Source: Periconia sp. R9002 (taxonomy: Eukaryota > Ascomycota > Dothideomycetes > Pleosporales > Periconiaceae). Taken from it: 64,000 nucleotides of DNA. The notes under the pieces are model-generated. The model saw only the letters and a program-made list of their open reading frames with translations, did no database searches and had not been told where the DNA came from. This document shows, piece after piece, positions 33,397 to 43,685 of the stretch (its first letter is position 1; each line of letters begins with the position of its first letter). The DNA lies in NCBI GenBank assembly GCA_023627715.1, contig JAMAHW010000114.1, positions 1-64,000 of the forward strand, read 5' to 3'. A program made the translations under genes and the position numbers.

Positions 33397-34188
33397 AATC
33401 AATCTGATTCAACTCCTCGGCTCGTTCGAATTTCGGGCTCCTCTTGCTAAATGATAGACTCGTATAGTTGGGCAACGGCCAGATCAAAGTTTGAGGAAAG
33501 AGAGTAAGGCTGAGCGAAGGACGTTGCCCATGAAAATGGAAGTCTTGGTTTTATTGTTCACCGATCAAGCTCAGCCTTGTGCAAGGCATGCCACGTTGTC
33601 TGCATAAACCGTCGTGGTAATATCGGATTGGTGGGGCTATATGCTTGCAGATGCATGTACTAGCTTTACGCAGATGTTGGGCTCGCCCACGTTCGTGTTT
33701 TCACCCATACGGCGGTCAAAGGTAGTTCATCATTCGTTGCTATTCGCTGCCGTGTTTTTTTTGTTCAGGCAGCAAGATCATGCCACACTGAATAAGCAGT
33801 GATACCATCCACGTTGGAAATGACATTTAACCGTAGGAATTTTACGAGGAATTTGGCAATTCTAGCTCATGTTTGTGGTGTAAAAGGTTGGTTTGTGATG
33901 ACTTCCTTTAGGTCGAAGAACAGGATATATTGTACAAGAGATTATATGTAGAGAGCAATGATTCGTAATTCATTAAGTGGATATCGTGAAATTGTCATAG
34001 GAATAAAGAAAGCGTTATACAGAGTCTCCGGTATCAAACCGCTCGAGAAAGCTCTGAACACAGATCGACGAAACGCGGACGAAAAAAGAATGTGACTCTC
34101 CCTTGCACTCCCACAATAAGTACTATAATTCTTCATGGTCCCTAAGTCCTATTAGTTCGTGATGTCTCTAGTGTTTCTAGGCAGCAAC
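33397..34188. other. Intergenic, ArgRS-like upstream region
   Basis: About 790 bp between the ArgRS-like start and the CorA-like stop, both on the minus strand. AT-rich toward 33830-34140. Short frames only. No gene seen. Confidence 0.5.
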
Positions 34189-36366
34189 CTACTGATTCAA
34201 TTGCTTGGTTTCAAGGCGATCTAGCTGCCCCAGAACTAGTAAAGCAAGCTTGAGGTGTTCTGGAACAAACTTTCGTAACAAGAAAGTAACCATACTGGTG
34301 ATTCTCATCACAACGTACAGTACGATTGTGGCAACTAAGAATGAGGCTGTGTGTTTCTTGAAACCAAAGATGTCTTCTTGGATGCCAAACAAAGTAGCGA
34401 CTGCAGCAACCGGTATCATGATTTGGTTTGTCTGTTCCCCTCGTCAGTGTTACGCATCAGAATCTGACTTCTGTATCTCACCGAAAGTGCTATCGCAGAG
34501 TTGAGGTTCATTCCATGTGTTAGCTTATAGCTGTCCAGATTTAGTCGGTTTGCTTTCAAGGTGTATTCGTTCGCTTTCAAGCTGTATTCGTTCGCTTCCC
34601 TGCTAAACGCAATGCTTTCGCGATTCAAATGAATGCCTTCTTGACTTGCGTACAATCCAATCTAATGAGTGTAAGCTGGAACGGTTCATGAAATGAACGG
34701 ATAGAGACAACTTACCAGATGTAAAGTTCCTTCGCATGATGCGTGTAGTGCATCAATTTTTTCCTTAAGTCTTGTTAGATTTGCGACTGATGCTCTGATC
34801 ACGTCAAAAGTCAGGGCGATATCATCGTCCTCCATCTCGAAAAAGTAGTTTCTATGACCATCAGAGTCATCAAATCGCTTCCAGGCCTGATTAACTGCTG
34901 ATATCTTGTCCCGAAGATTGACCAAGAACGTCATGGAGGCAACAGTCCAAGATAACATCTTTCGAGCTGCCGCAAAGGCGCGGATTTCCTTGCAATGCGT
35001 CAGAGTGTGACGAAGTTTTCTATTCTTGCGCATGTTTAGCATTCGGAATTGTTACACACGCGGAGTTCGTACCTTCAGTTCGATGCTTGGTGTGATCTTA
35101 TCCACAATATATACCCATTCATCGTTCACTGTTCTTATTCTAAACGCAACGATCCGTATGAAGTATTTGAGTGGACACCACGTTGGATCTTCCACTCCAA
35201 GGACGAATCCATCACCATTTGATGCAACCCTATCTTCTGGTCCTGGTTCTTCTTCTTCTTCTTCTTCTGAAGCGGACTCGTCTTCATGGCCTGGACTTTG
35301 GGTACCAGGGTGTGGTTCTTCATCAGTATCATCTTCTTCGGTCTCTTCGTCGAGCGTTGAGTCCTTGAAAGCATAAGCAGTCCACTTTTTGAAATCCCAT
35401 ACCACGACGATAACCGAACTCTGAACCTCGTGAATGACGTATTGACCTGCTGCTTCTGGCGGGCAAGGGTCTATTCCCAGAAAGGATAAATCGTCCCAGG
35501 GTCTACCAGTATTGACGCTGGCATGTGTGTTGGGTTTCGCCCCAGCAGTAGATCGCAGGGCCAAATATGGCAAATGCAGTTCCAGTACAAGAATTTTGAA
35601 TCCTATGTGCTACAGACTGTCAGTTACAGCCAAGTGGAAAGACTGAATACGTACATTAATGTGTGCCTGTATGGAGGCCTGTCCATCCAAATGTTTGTGG
35701 ATCGCATCGCGTAGTGGTCTGATCTGGTGTTCCCATGCAGTACGTACGAGGGAAAGGATGTACTCTCGATTCAAGTGGGTGATGTGACTAGGGCCTCGAA
35801 TCAACCTTTGCCTGATTGTAAATAGTGGTATTGGTTTGTAAAATAAACCATCATTTGTACAAGCAGAACCCATGTGTACATATTCCCAGATATAGCTGAC
35901 GGCACATAACGAAAACAATACATCAAACTGGCTCAAGTTTAAGTGCCAAATCTAGCGGACATGGCATGTGAGACCAACTTACATTAGATGGCGATATGAA
36001 AGTATTTTCGAAGTAGAATCGAACTGTTATCATTGTCAGAAAATTTTTATCGTACAAGAGCGTACTCACTTGACTAGATAGAAACTCCGTGAGGCCAACA
36101 TGGTTAAGCCATTTTGTGATCCCTTGACCAGGCCTAGTGCTCCGCGAACGGCGATTGACCCAGGCTCTACACGACGCTGTGTCTCCTCCCGTATTGCTCT
36201 CACAGAATTTTGCGATGACTTGGTTTGGCTGTGATGGTCGTGGGGAGTTGTTTGAATCAAGGAAGTTCTCCTGGTCATCTTGGGCATTGAACCCCCTTTT
36301 TCTTAGAATGAATGGTTTGTCGGTAAAGTTTCGTTCTTCCAAGGATCGTAGACTCAATCGTTTCAT
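34189..36366 (-). CDS. CorA-like membrane protein of a fungal family
   Basis: Seven exons: complement(36070..36366), (35983..36023), (35655..35931), (35073..35609), (34716..35024), (34482..34661), (34189..34431); 627 residues. All six introns (45-58 bp) have GT-AG ends and the frame closes throughout. The protein has an alpha/beta N-terminal part, an acidic Glu/Asp/Ser stretch at about residues 290-330, then long helices (AARKMLSWTVASMTFLVNLR; a Leu/Asn heptad segment SLKANEYTLKANRLNL) and two C-terminal hydrophobic segments at about 551-564 (MIPVAAVATLFGI) and 577-599. This is the CorA channel layout, but the GMN signature is FGIQ. Fungal proteins of this kind are usually annotated CorA-like or hypothetical. 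Mg2+ transport should not be assumed. An upstream exon cannot be excluded. Confidence 0.7.
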
Positions 36367-36930
36367 ATTCAAGCGTTTTCCTGGCTTGGTATTACTTTTA
36401 GGTTATGACTGGGCTGCTTAAAGACACTGAAGAAGGCAAAGACGTAGGTGGGCCTGAGTGGAGCAACTATCCCGAGAAATGTCAATTTACGTGTTATTGA
36501 TCAATGTTAGATGGAACTTGCCTGGGCTGTCTTATATGTGAATCTTGCAAGGGACCGCGGTGTTGTAACGTCTGCCACGTTGCATAGATATCGGGAAGGA
36601 TAGCTGTTAATCTCTGTATGCTATTCGGAGTCCGGTGGGCGAATACTATAGTAGAAGACGGGAGAAAACGGGTGTGTACGATCCCGTTGGTGTACATGAC
36701 AAGTTAATCGTAGCCAAACATAGCCCTTGTCAGTTTTTGCTTGTAGTCATCTGCCTTACTAACTTTCTAGAGGAGCTTCGTGCCGCAGCCGTTCAACATC
36801 ACGCATCCAATGCGTGCCACAGATACGAAACATGCGGTGAACGTGGGATAGTATACAACCACGTTTCAACTTCTGAATCGCCAGGATGATTCTCGTCATG
36901 GGTCTTGTGATGGGGTTTGGAGGCTGTATC

Positions 36931-37676
36931 TCAGGCGCTATGGATGCAACCACAAATCTCAATCCTGATCTGCATGAATAATTGTATACGAGAAGGTAAG
37001 CAGGCAGTGAAGAGCATCCAACGCCTACTTCCGGCATTTTGGAGCGTACATGCACTATCGGGACGCACAGTCTCGTTTTGGAACGGTGGAAACAAGGCAA
37101 CCGTCGCCGTCAGCCCTGTGCAGCCTTCTTGGGCTCTGAGCGAGTCGACCTCGGCTATCGTCTGCCCTGTAAGCCATGGCCGATGCTTGATATTGTGGAC
37201 TGGTTAATACTTTCTTTTCGGTACTTAGCGTATCTCGTTGTGATTTCAACTTATCACCTGGATTGGTTGTGGTACGTCAAGGTTGAAATTGATAGCAAAG
37301 GTCAACACTGGACAAGAAGCTTGTGTAACCAAATGGTGTAATTTTGTTTCTTCAGCCTCCCCTGCGGATGGGAAGTGGAGTACGATCTCGGGGTCCTCCG
37401 ATATTATAATCTGTATCTGAGTCCAATTGTTATCCGACACGTCGAAGCAATGATGCCCTGCTTGTTAGCATCTCTCTACAGGATCCTGGGTAGTTGTTCA
37501 CCGGAATCTAGCAGCATTGACGAATCACGACCCCGAATTCGATCTGCATTATCAAGGATTAGTATCCTGTCCCTCAAGCCTTTAGGGCTATGATTCTCTA
37601 TTGAGCCTGTCGTTTGAAGAAAGCTAGCGTGTTCAGTGAATGATGTGCAGGTGTGGATCGGTTTTGCCGTACGCAT
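36931..37676 (-). pseudogene. Possible multi-exon gene or decayed relic, unknown
   Basis: Three consecutive protein-like stretches on the minus strand can be linked by possible introns: about 37500-37676 (RDRILILDNADRIRGRDSS), 37260-37457 (SDNNWTQIQIIISEDPEIVL, HFPSAGEAEETKLHHLV) and 36931-37230 (HRPWLTGQTIAEVDSLRAQE, TATVALFPPFQNETVRPDSA). The first intron would be only 44 bp and the second needs an atypical acceptor; the third stretch then degrades into a frame that stops at 36931, while a better continuation (FVVASIAPEIQPPNPITRP) lies in another phase. I do not recognise the family. Either a real gene with a wrong model or a relic broken by mutation. Confidence 0.3.
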
Positions 37677-40193
37677 CGAGAATTTATACGATGATCACCC
37701 TATATGATATTTACAACGAAAAATCCAATCCATTCAATGTGCCCAATACTAATATTAAAGGTATAATCTATACGGGGTTGAGTAGCCTCGGGTGAAGTCT
37801 AAAGATGTTGAAGTTTTGTTGAGCCGAAAAATAAGATATTAACATGCTATTTGACGATATCGTTTTTGGACAGGGGATTTCTAATGGTTTGTTAGTAGGG
37901 TGTCCCATGTACGGTAGCAGCTAGCTGTCAAAGACAACCACAAGAAGAAGAAAAGGAGAACATACTTTCAAGTCTGTAACTAGACTCTCATCTGGCAGGG
38001 ATCTTATCGATCTGACAGTTATCACAACGAGCGTAACCACACTGACTACAATGATAGTATAGTTAGTCAATTGGTTCTATCAATATGAAGTCACGGGTAG
38101 GCTATCCACGAGTCCGGTCATTAAGGGTTTTGGCTGGGTTCGGAACAGGGCGTTGACAGCTTTCTGTATTCTGACACCCTGTTTAACAGTATATAGAAAG
38201 TACGTTAAGAGGTTGTTTAACAGTATTTTAGAGTAGAAGGTGCGGTTGACGCCTTGTTCCAAGCCCAGCTAAAACCCGCATTGGTATATTTGCCTATGGA
38301 GGTGGTATAAAACGCAATGAGATAACCGAATGAACCGGAAGGAAGCAATGACTCACTAAACGTGCATTAGTATATTTTCTCCAGCAATTAAATGCAATAT
38401 GGGGGAATCAAACCGGGCACCCTCGATTCCTATACGCTATTTGAGAACAGCCACAGTAACAGCAGGTCCATACATACACGTATCTCTTTTTCGCCTACAA
38501 AATGTCAAAGTTCAAACTTTGACCAGTAATTGCCAAACTTACGGCAGTCTTTATAGGTGCATCAAGAGATTCTATGGCAATGGGCGATAAAATGGTATCT
38601 TTTTCTAGCCTAGACACCGCACGCGTTGAAGAGCAATTGTGTTCTCCCGGCATACCCATACCATTGAAGAGCGTCTCCCCAGCTCTCTCCTGAGCCTCGT
38701 ATTTCCAACCGCGCCACTGATTCGCGCGCGGAACGCCGTTGTAGTTTCTTCGCGAGGCCATGGGGCTGATCGAGGTGAAAGGAATGCCAATTGGAGTATC
38801 TGGCGCGATCCGGGGAGCGAGCAAAGATTTCGAAAAAGCTGACCGTTTTGAGTGGGTAAGCATGCAGTGTGAGGAGAGGGTAGTTGGGACGAAGCGAGAT
38901 CACTCTTGAGTCAATTGGTTTATTAAGCATCAATGCTCGTACTGGGACAGGGCCAGAATGAAGAATAGCGATTATGGGAGGTCGCCGTGCACAAGACAGC
39001 CGGAAATTGTTGTGAAACCCCTGAGGAGGTCGTGCATCGGGGATACGACATATCGGGAGGGTGGTATAAAATCTCTTGAGCAACAGCTAATAGTAGCAAA
39101 CGGAAAGAACTCCTTTATACAGAATCTGCATAAAAATACACTCAAGCTGAGTCTCCCGATTCGCGGCGTCTGCGGCGTCTCAATATGATGATCCTTCCCC
39201 TGTTTATTGTGAGACTGAAACGATGGCAGGGCTCGATAAGGCCAAGACGCTAAGCTATATTCCCTCACATCAAAAGAATCCTACGACAGCCATTGCAGGC
39301 GCCTTCAGATTGGTGGCATATTGGCTGTAGACCAGTACGTCTCGCGGGCGGAACTCAGTATCTATTTCTAACTCAATTAAGTAGCCAATTGGTCAATGCT
39401 CATCAGACCTGCGGCCTATAACAGGGGATCATTGTTGAAGATATCCGAGCGGGCTTCCAGAGTGACGGCGAAGGGCGAGTTGTAATGATCTACTGTTACC
39501 ATGACGATGTTATAGTTTCTCTCGCGTCCGGGCTTGCTGGTGTCTCCATAGTTAGTTCCCGGGGGAGCGACGAAGTCGTCGTGGTCAGGGGTTGTTAGGG
39601 GGGGAAAGAAGGGGTGATCAGGCCAAATCAGAAGAACCCATAGGCAAGACTGACTTCCTAAAGTCAATCCCTCTTTGGGAATGTGAAGGTCTTGTAAGAA
39701 ACTTAGCAATTACTTAAAGTTAGCGTGCATAGAGCTAAATCTACCACTAAAGAAGCTTATTTAAACCTAGGATCCCTCTAACTATAGTCTTTACCAGCAA
39801 TTTTTACTTTATCACCACCTAAACCTACAACCTAAAAGGCCTTTAAACGTGCACTGAGGATTGCAAGCTATGTAATTATATTTAAACTTTACAAAAACTA
39901 TTATAGACTTATATGTAGCTGTGAAAGGCTTTTAGATTTACCTAGAAAGTCTTAAACACTAAAGGAAATAAAAACTTTAGATATATCTAAGATTGTTATA
40001 GAATAGGCTTAGAAATATGCGTAGATGTAAGTATGCAATATATTTATAGTATATCTTAAAGAGAAAGGGAGACAAAGGGAAATTCTATATACTTATACTG
40101 TCCTCTATACTTTGCCTAATAGAAAAAGTCTTAGAAAATACCTAAGCCTATAATAAAGACATAAGTATTTATTAAAATATCTTTTTCTATGCA

Positions 40194-40489
40194 ATTAATT
40201 GGTGTGATTAGTTACGGTATTAATATTGGTTTAGATATAAGTATTTATATTCCTCTATTCACAAAAACCTATCTCCTATTAAAGGTATTTTTACTTTTGT
40301 AAACAAGTAGTGTAGTTATTTACTAGACTTATTAATTTTGCTCTTTGTGATAAGAGGTAAGGAGTAATTAGATCTAGATATTCTATAGTACCGCAGTACT
40401 AAGAGCTATCCCTACCTATTAAAGTGTCTTCTTCTTCTTAATTAATTGGTGTAATTAGTCACGGTATCAACACTGGTTTGGATCTCAAG
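40194..40489. repeat. Two diverged direct repeat copies with RIP-like changes
   Basis: A 48-49 bp unit occurs at 40194-40241 and 40441-40489 in the same orientation. Outside a 1-bp gap near its end, most differences are C/T or G/A transitions: the first copy has T where the second has C at five places and A/G changes at two. This pattern is what RIP leaves in duplicated DNA. The parent element is not identified. Confidence 0.6.
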
Positions 40490-41022
40490 GTAACGTCCGT
40501 GGCTAGGAAGTATCCCTACCTATATAAAATATGAAAAAATTGTGCAGTAAGAATTAGATTCCTTAAATAGTACAAAGACTGCCTAGGTCTAGTTTAAATA
40601 AGAATCAAATATAATGAAAAAAACAAGGTAAAAAAACAAGCATAGCGCCAATCTTTACTAAACAGCCCGTATGATGAGTCGCGTTCACCAATCAATTGCG
40701 AAGAAGAAAACACTTTGATGAGTCTCGCGTTGTTCAGTATCAATTGGTACTCGGTGTATTGCAGATAGAGTCGTTTTTGTAAGTTGTACACGTCATTTTT
40801 TCTTTTTAGCTTTGTTTGAACGCGTATTATTGAATTTTGTATGTGACACACACATTCATTTTGCATGCAATAGATTGTCTCATCACATATAAAATTCGGT
40901 ACCGAACTGTAGGAAGACTTGTACACCGTTGTTGTGCTACAGCGCGAAGTAATGTAACCTGATAACAATGGAATGCTATGCAAGGGCATGCTACCTACAC
41001 AGCCAGATGTATTCTAGCCCCT

Positions 41023-42114
41023 CTAAAGTGTCCAGATAACCGCCCGCCCGTCCACACCGGTTGAGCTAATCTTTGTGACATTCCCACCACTCTCTTCATA
41101 GACACGGATAGTGTTGATGGTGTTTTGATGCACAGTTTTTAGCTTCGTATCATCAGTGACCTTGCCCTTCAGATCCATCTGTCTAAACATATTGAGGGCG
41201 CTTTCCTCCCGCTGATCTTGAATACCTTGACGACCCTTGCTCTCTAGACTGCCAGCAAGCTGCCAGCCTTCTTCAGAGCCCTGTAGTCTGTATGCTTCGC
41301 AATTATAGCCCGCCGCAATGATTTCGGATTCCGAAGACCACAATAGGGACATGAATGGAAGCACTTGGGTGCTAATACTGACCACAGCCCGAGGAGGCTG
41401 CTCAGGAGCCGAGGGATAGACGACAGTGAGGGTGCTGTCGTGCGCAGCGAAGGCAAGAGCATTGCCAGAAGGTGAGAATGCAACGCTGTGAACCCACCCT
41501 GCGGTATTGTTCAGGAATTCTCCACACACCGTGTTGAACGGGAGCCTCTCTCCCCAGGCCGAAGGCTCTGGCCTCTCATCGACTCCCTTGATGAACGCAG
41601 AGAGTACACGTGCGTGACCGTCGGTAGAACCAGCCGCCAAAAGGACGGAGTTGGGGTGCCACGCAACGGAGGTGATGGTGGACCGGATGGGCTTTTTGAT
41701 ATGTTTGCTGACCCACCAGTTGTCCTCCTCTTCGAAATAACACACCGGAACAAGGCGAGCCCCTGATCCAACAGCGAATTTAGTCTCTGATGGTGCCCAA
41801 CGCACACAAGTTGCAGCTCTGTTGATTCGAAGAAGCACGAGGGTGGGCTTCCAACCTTGAGGAGAAGGTTCCCAAACGTACGCGTTGCGGTCTTGGGAGC
41901 ATGTTACAATTTTTCCAGAGATGGGAGCAATATCCACGCCAGTAACCGTCTTGTCGTGACCAGTAAGTTCGTCCTTTAGCTGGAATTTAGAGCCTGCGCG
42001 TTGGAAGATGTCCACATTATTGTCGCGTGCGACAGCGAGGGTTTGACGATCGGCGGAGAAGGAATGGTCGGCGATGGGATGGTGGAACAGGTGGTTGACT
42101 TCGGGGGGAGCCAT
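41023..42114 (-). CDS. Arp2/3 complex 41-kDa subunit ARPC1
   Basis: Single exon, 363 residues, the usual length. It begins MAPPEVNHLFHHPIADHSFS, the standard fungal ARPC1 (yeast Arc40, fission yeast Sop2) start. WD40 repeats are clear: ELTGHDKTVTGVDIAP...CSQDRNAYVW, INRAATCVRWAPSETKFAVGSG, ITSVAWHPNSVLLAAGSTDG, WVHSVAFSPSGNALAFAAHD and a final STGVDGRAVIW. The acidic/Trp insert EEEDNWWVSKHIKKPI is typical. ARPC1 is the WD40 subunit of the actin-nucleating Arp2/3 complex at cortical patches. It is divergent from the mS41 gene with a 341-bp gap. Confidence 0.95.
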   Translation of the reverse strand: MAPPEVNHLFHHPIADHSFSADRQTLAVARDNNVDIFQRAGSKFQLKDELTGHDKTVTGVDIAPISGKIVTCSQDRNAYVWEPSPQGWKPTLVLLRINRAATCVRWAPSETKFAVGSGARLVPVCYFEEEDNWWVSKHIKKPIRSTITSVAWHPNSVLLAAGSTDGHARVLSAFIKGVDERPEPSAWGERLPFNTVCGEFLNNTAGWVHSVAFSPSGNALAFAAHDSTLTVVYPSAPEQPPRAVVSISTQVLPFMSLLWSSESEIIAAGYNCEAYRLQGSEEGWQLAGSLESKGRQGIQDQREESALNMFRQMDLKGKVTDDTKLKTVHQNTINTIRVYEESGGNVTKISSTGVDGRAVIWTL

Positions 42115-42455
42115 TGTGTATACTTCGATGTTTACTGGGTGGGAATTATGGGCCGAATCGCAATAGGAGACTCTCCACTATTGCGAGGTGTGAGATACGT
42201 AAGGTACAAAGTCACAAGGAGGGGTTCTGAGGATGATGATATGGCGGTAGCTGGGGTCTGTGCGCCTGCATCTTGGCACCTCCGTCCGAGAATTAAGTCT
42301 TCCCCGTCTTTTTACTGACTACCCAAGTGGTCGCTGAACGTCTCTACATCCATCTTTGGCGCACGTCGCGCGTGATTGATCCCATTCTACGTGTACAATC
42401 CCCTATCCATGCAGTTTCTGGTGCAAAACTCATATTTCCTCCAGTAATCGCCAAC
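42115..42455. promoter_or_regulatory. Divergent promoter, ARPC1 and mS41
   Basis: 341 bp between two start codons. An in-frame ATG at 42327 exists upstream of the chosen mS41 start. No specific element recognised. Confidence 0.45.
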
Positions 42456-43172
42456 ATGGTCCTGCGGAGGCCCCTTCTCAGCGCAACCTCAAACGTCGTC
42501 TTCGTGCCCAAAGTCTGCGTGCGCAACCTTCAGCACTCCATTCCAATCCGACCCGTACCCAAGCCTACACCATTTATTCCCGATCATACATCCTTCCTGA
42601 GCGCCATTGGCCGGGGTCTCTCCGCACACGCAGCCAAGATTCCATCCTGGGAAGCTTTGTTCACGCTTTCTTCACATCAACTGAGGGAACTTGGCATCGA
42701 GCCCGCGAGGTCACGAAAATATCTACTGCAATGGCGTGAGAAGTTTCGAAATGGCGAATACGGCATTGGCGGCGATTGTCAGCATGTTGCAGATGGTGTG
42801 GCCGAGTTGAAGATTGTGGAGGCACCTGTGGGCCAGCATCCTCTACCGGGAATGCATGCTCGCTCCGCAATGTCTACCGCCACGCACGACCCTGGAACAA
42901 GAAAGGTCGTGGTCAATGTCCCCGCGGGCGCCGATGCACCGATTGAGTCGCTGGAAACAGTGAAGGGCGTAAATGGTGTTGTGGTGAAAGGAGCCAAGAC
43001 CATCAAGGGCAGCTATATTGAGCCCATAAAGGGAAGCGGCGGTCTAAGAGCCCGGATACGCTTACAAGAGGGAATTTGGGAAGTCAAGAGGGGGCACAAG
43101 GTGGATGGTGGTGAGAGGAGGCAGGCAGAGGTCAGGGCAAAGCGGAGGGCAGCAGAAAACAAGGAGAGGTAG
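42456..43172 (+). CDS. FYV4: Mitochondrial ribosomal protein mS41 (FYV4-like, IGR motif)
   Basis: Single exon, 238 residues from the ATG at 42456; an ATG at 42327 would add 43 residues, but VLRRPLLSATSNVVFVPKV already looks like a mitochondrial presequence. The IGR domain is visible at about residues 45-105: FIPDHTSFLSAIGRGLSAHA, then WEALFTLSSHQLRELGIEP and RSRKYLLQWREKFRNGEYG. In yeast Fyv4 is a small-subunit mitoribosomal protein. The C-terminal half (KGVNGVVVKGAKTIKGSYIE, then a basic tail) is usual in filamentous fungi. Confidence 0.85.
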   Translation: MVLRRPLLSATSNVVFVPKVCVRNLQHSIPIRPVPKPTPFIPDHTSFLSAIGRGLSAHAAKIPSWEALFTLSSHQLRELGIEPARSRKYLLQWREKFRNGEYGIGGDCQHVADGVAELKIVEAPVGQHPLPGMHARSAMSTATHDPGTRKVVVNVPAGADAPIESLETVKGVNGVVVKGAKTIKGSYIEPIKGSGGLRARIRLQEGIWEVKRGHKVDGGERRQAEVRAKRRAAENKER

Positions 43173-43685
43173 GCTTGTCTAGCCTGGCAGGGAAATAGAC
43201 ACATGTATCATAACCGTGTTCAATTGTACACCATCAACGTCCAAATAGCTGTATTGAAATATTGGGAATTTCTTGTATGAACGATTAGAAGGAGTACCTC
43301 AACAAAAACAAGATCCAAAAGTAAGAAACCAAAAAAGCCGTACCACCTTTGATATAAAATGTTAGGATATCATCGCGTGACAATGTGGAACATCATCGCT
43401 GAATTCACATAGTTCTTCTGCCACTGCATGGATTCAATGCACATGATTGAGGGCGCAGACCCTCTGTTCAACCATCTGTAACATCATGAAATTACTGGAA
43501 TGGTTTGGTACGTCTGCACGTTGACGCTATCAAGGATACAAAAGTGGAGGGTCTATCATAAGTCGGATATCTAGGTATACAATTACAAACGAGAACGCAA
43601 CGGCTGGACCGCAAAGATGGCGGGACGGATGTTACAAAGCGGGCACAAAAGAAAACTCCACACATTCAGAAGACACAAAACGCTC
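43173..43685. other. Intergenic, convergent 3' ends
   Basis: Between the mS41 and Zn2Cys6 gene stops, moderately AT-rich. No gene seen. Confidence 0.5.

Larger units (their letters stand above)
36367..41022. other. AT-rich accessory island with gene relics and RIP-degraded repeats
   Basis: 4.6 kb without a firm gene. 36500-37700 has a minus-strand gene-like relic (listed separately). 37700-38400 and 39710-40600 are very AT-rich, dense in TA and poor in CG steps. 38170-38230 repeats GTTTAACAGTAT twice within 40 bp. A minus-strand open frame at 39416-39709 (protein-like patch KPGRERNYNIVMVTVDHYNS) may be another decayed exon. Transition-only divergence between two repeat copies at 40194 and 40441 suggests RIP. 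The segment ends at the conserved ARPC1 gene. Confidence 0.65.

Noticed and set aside
38399..38466. tRNA- or SINE-like B-box (GGTTTGATTCC on the minus strand)
   Set aside because: The flanking bases do not form a T-stem, no convincing A-box or cloverleaf can be drawn; it may be decayed repeat DNA.
40594..40989. 131-residue minus-strand open frame
   Set aside because: AT-driven composition (Tyr/Ile/Leu/Ser), no motif, in the RIP-degraded zone.
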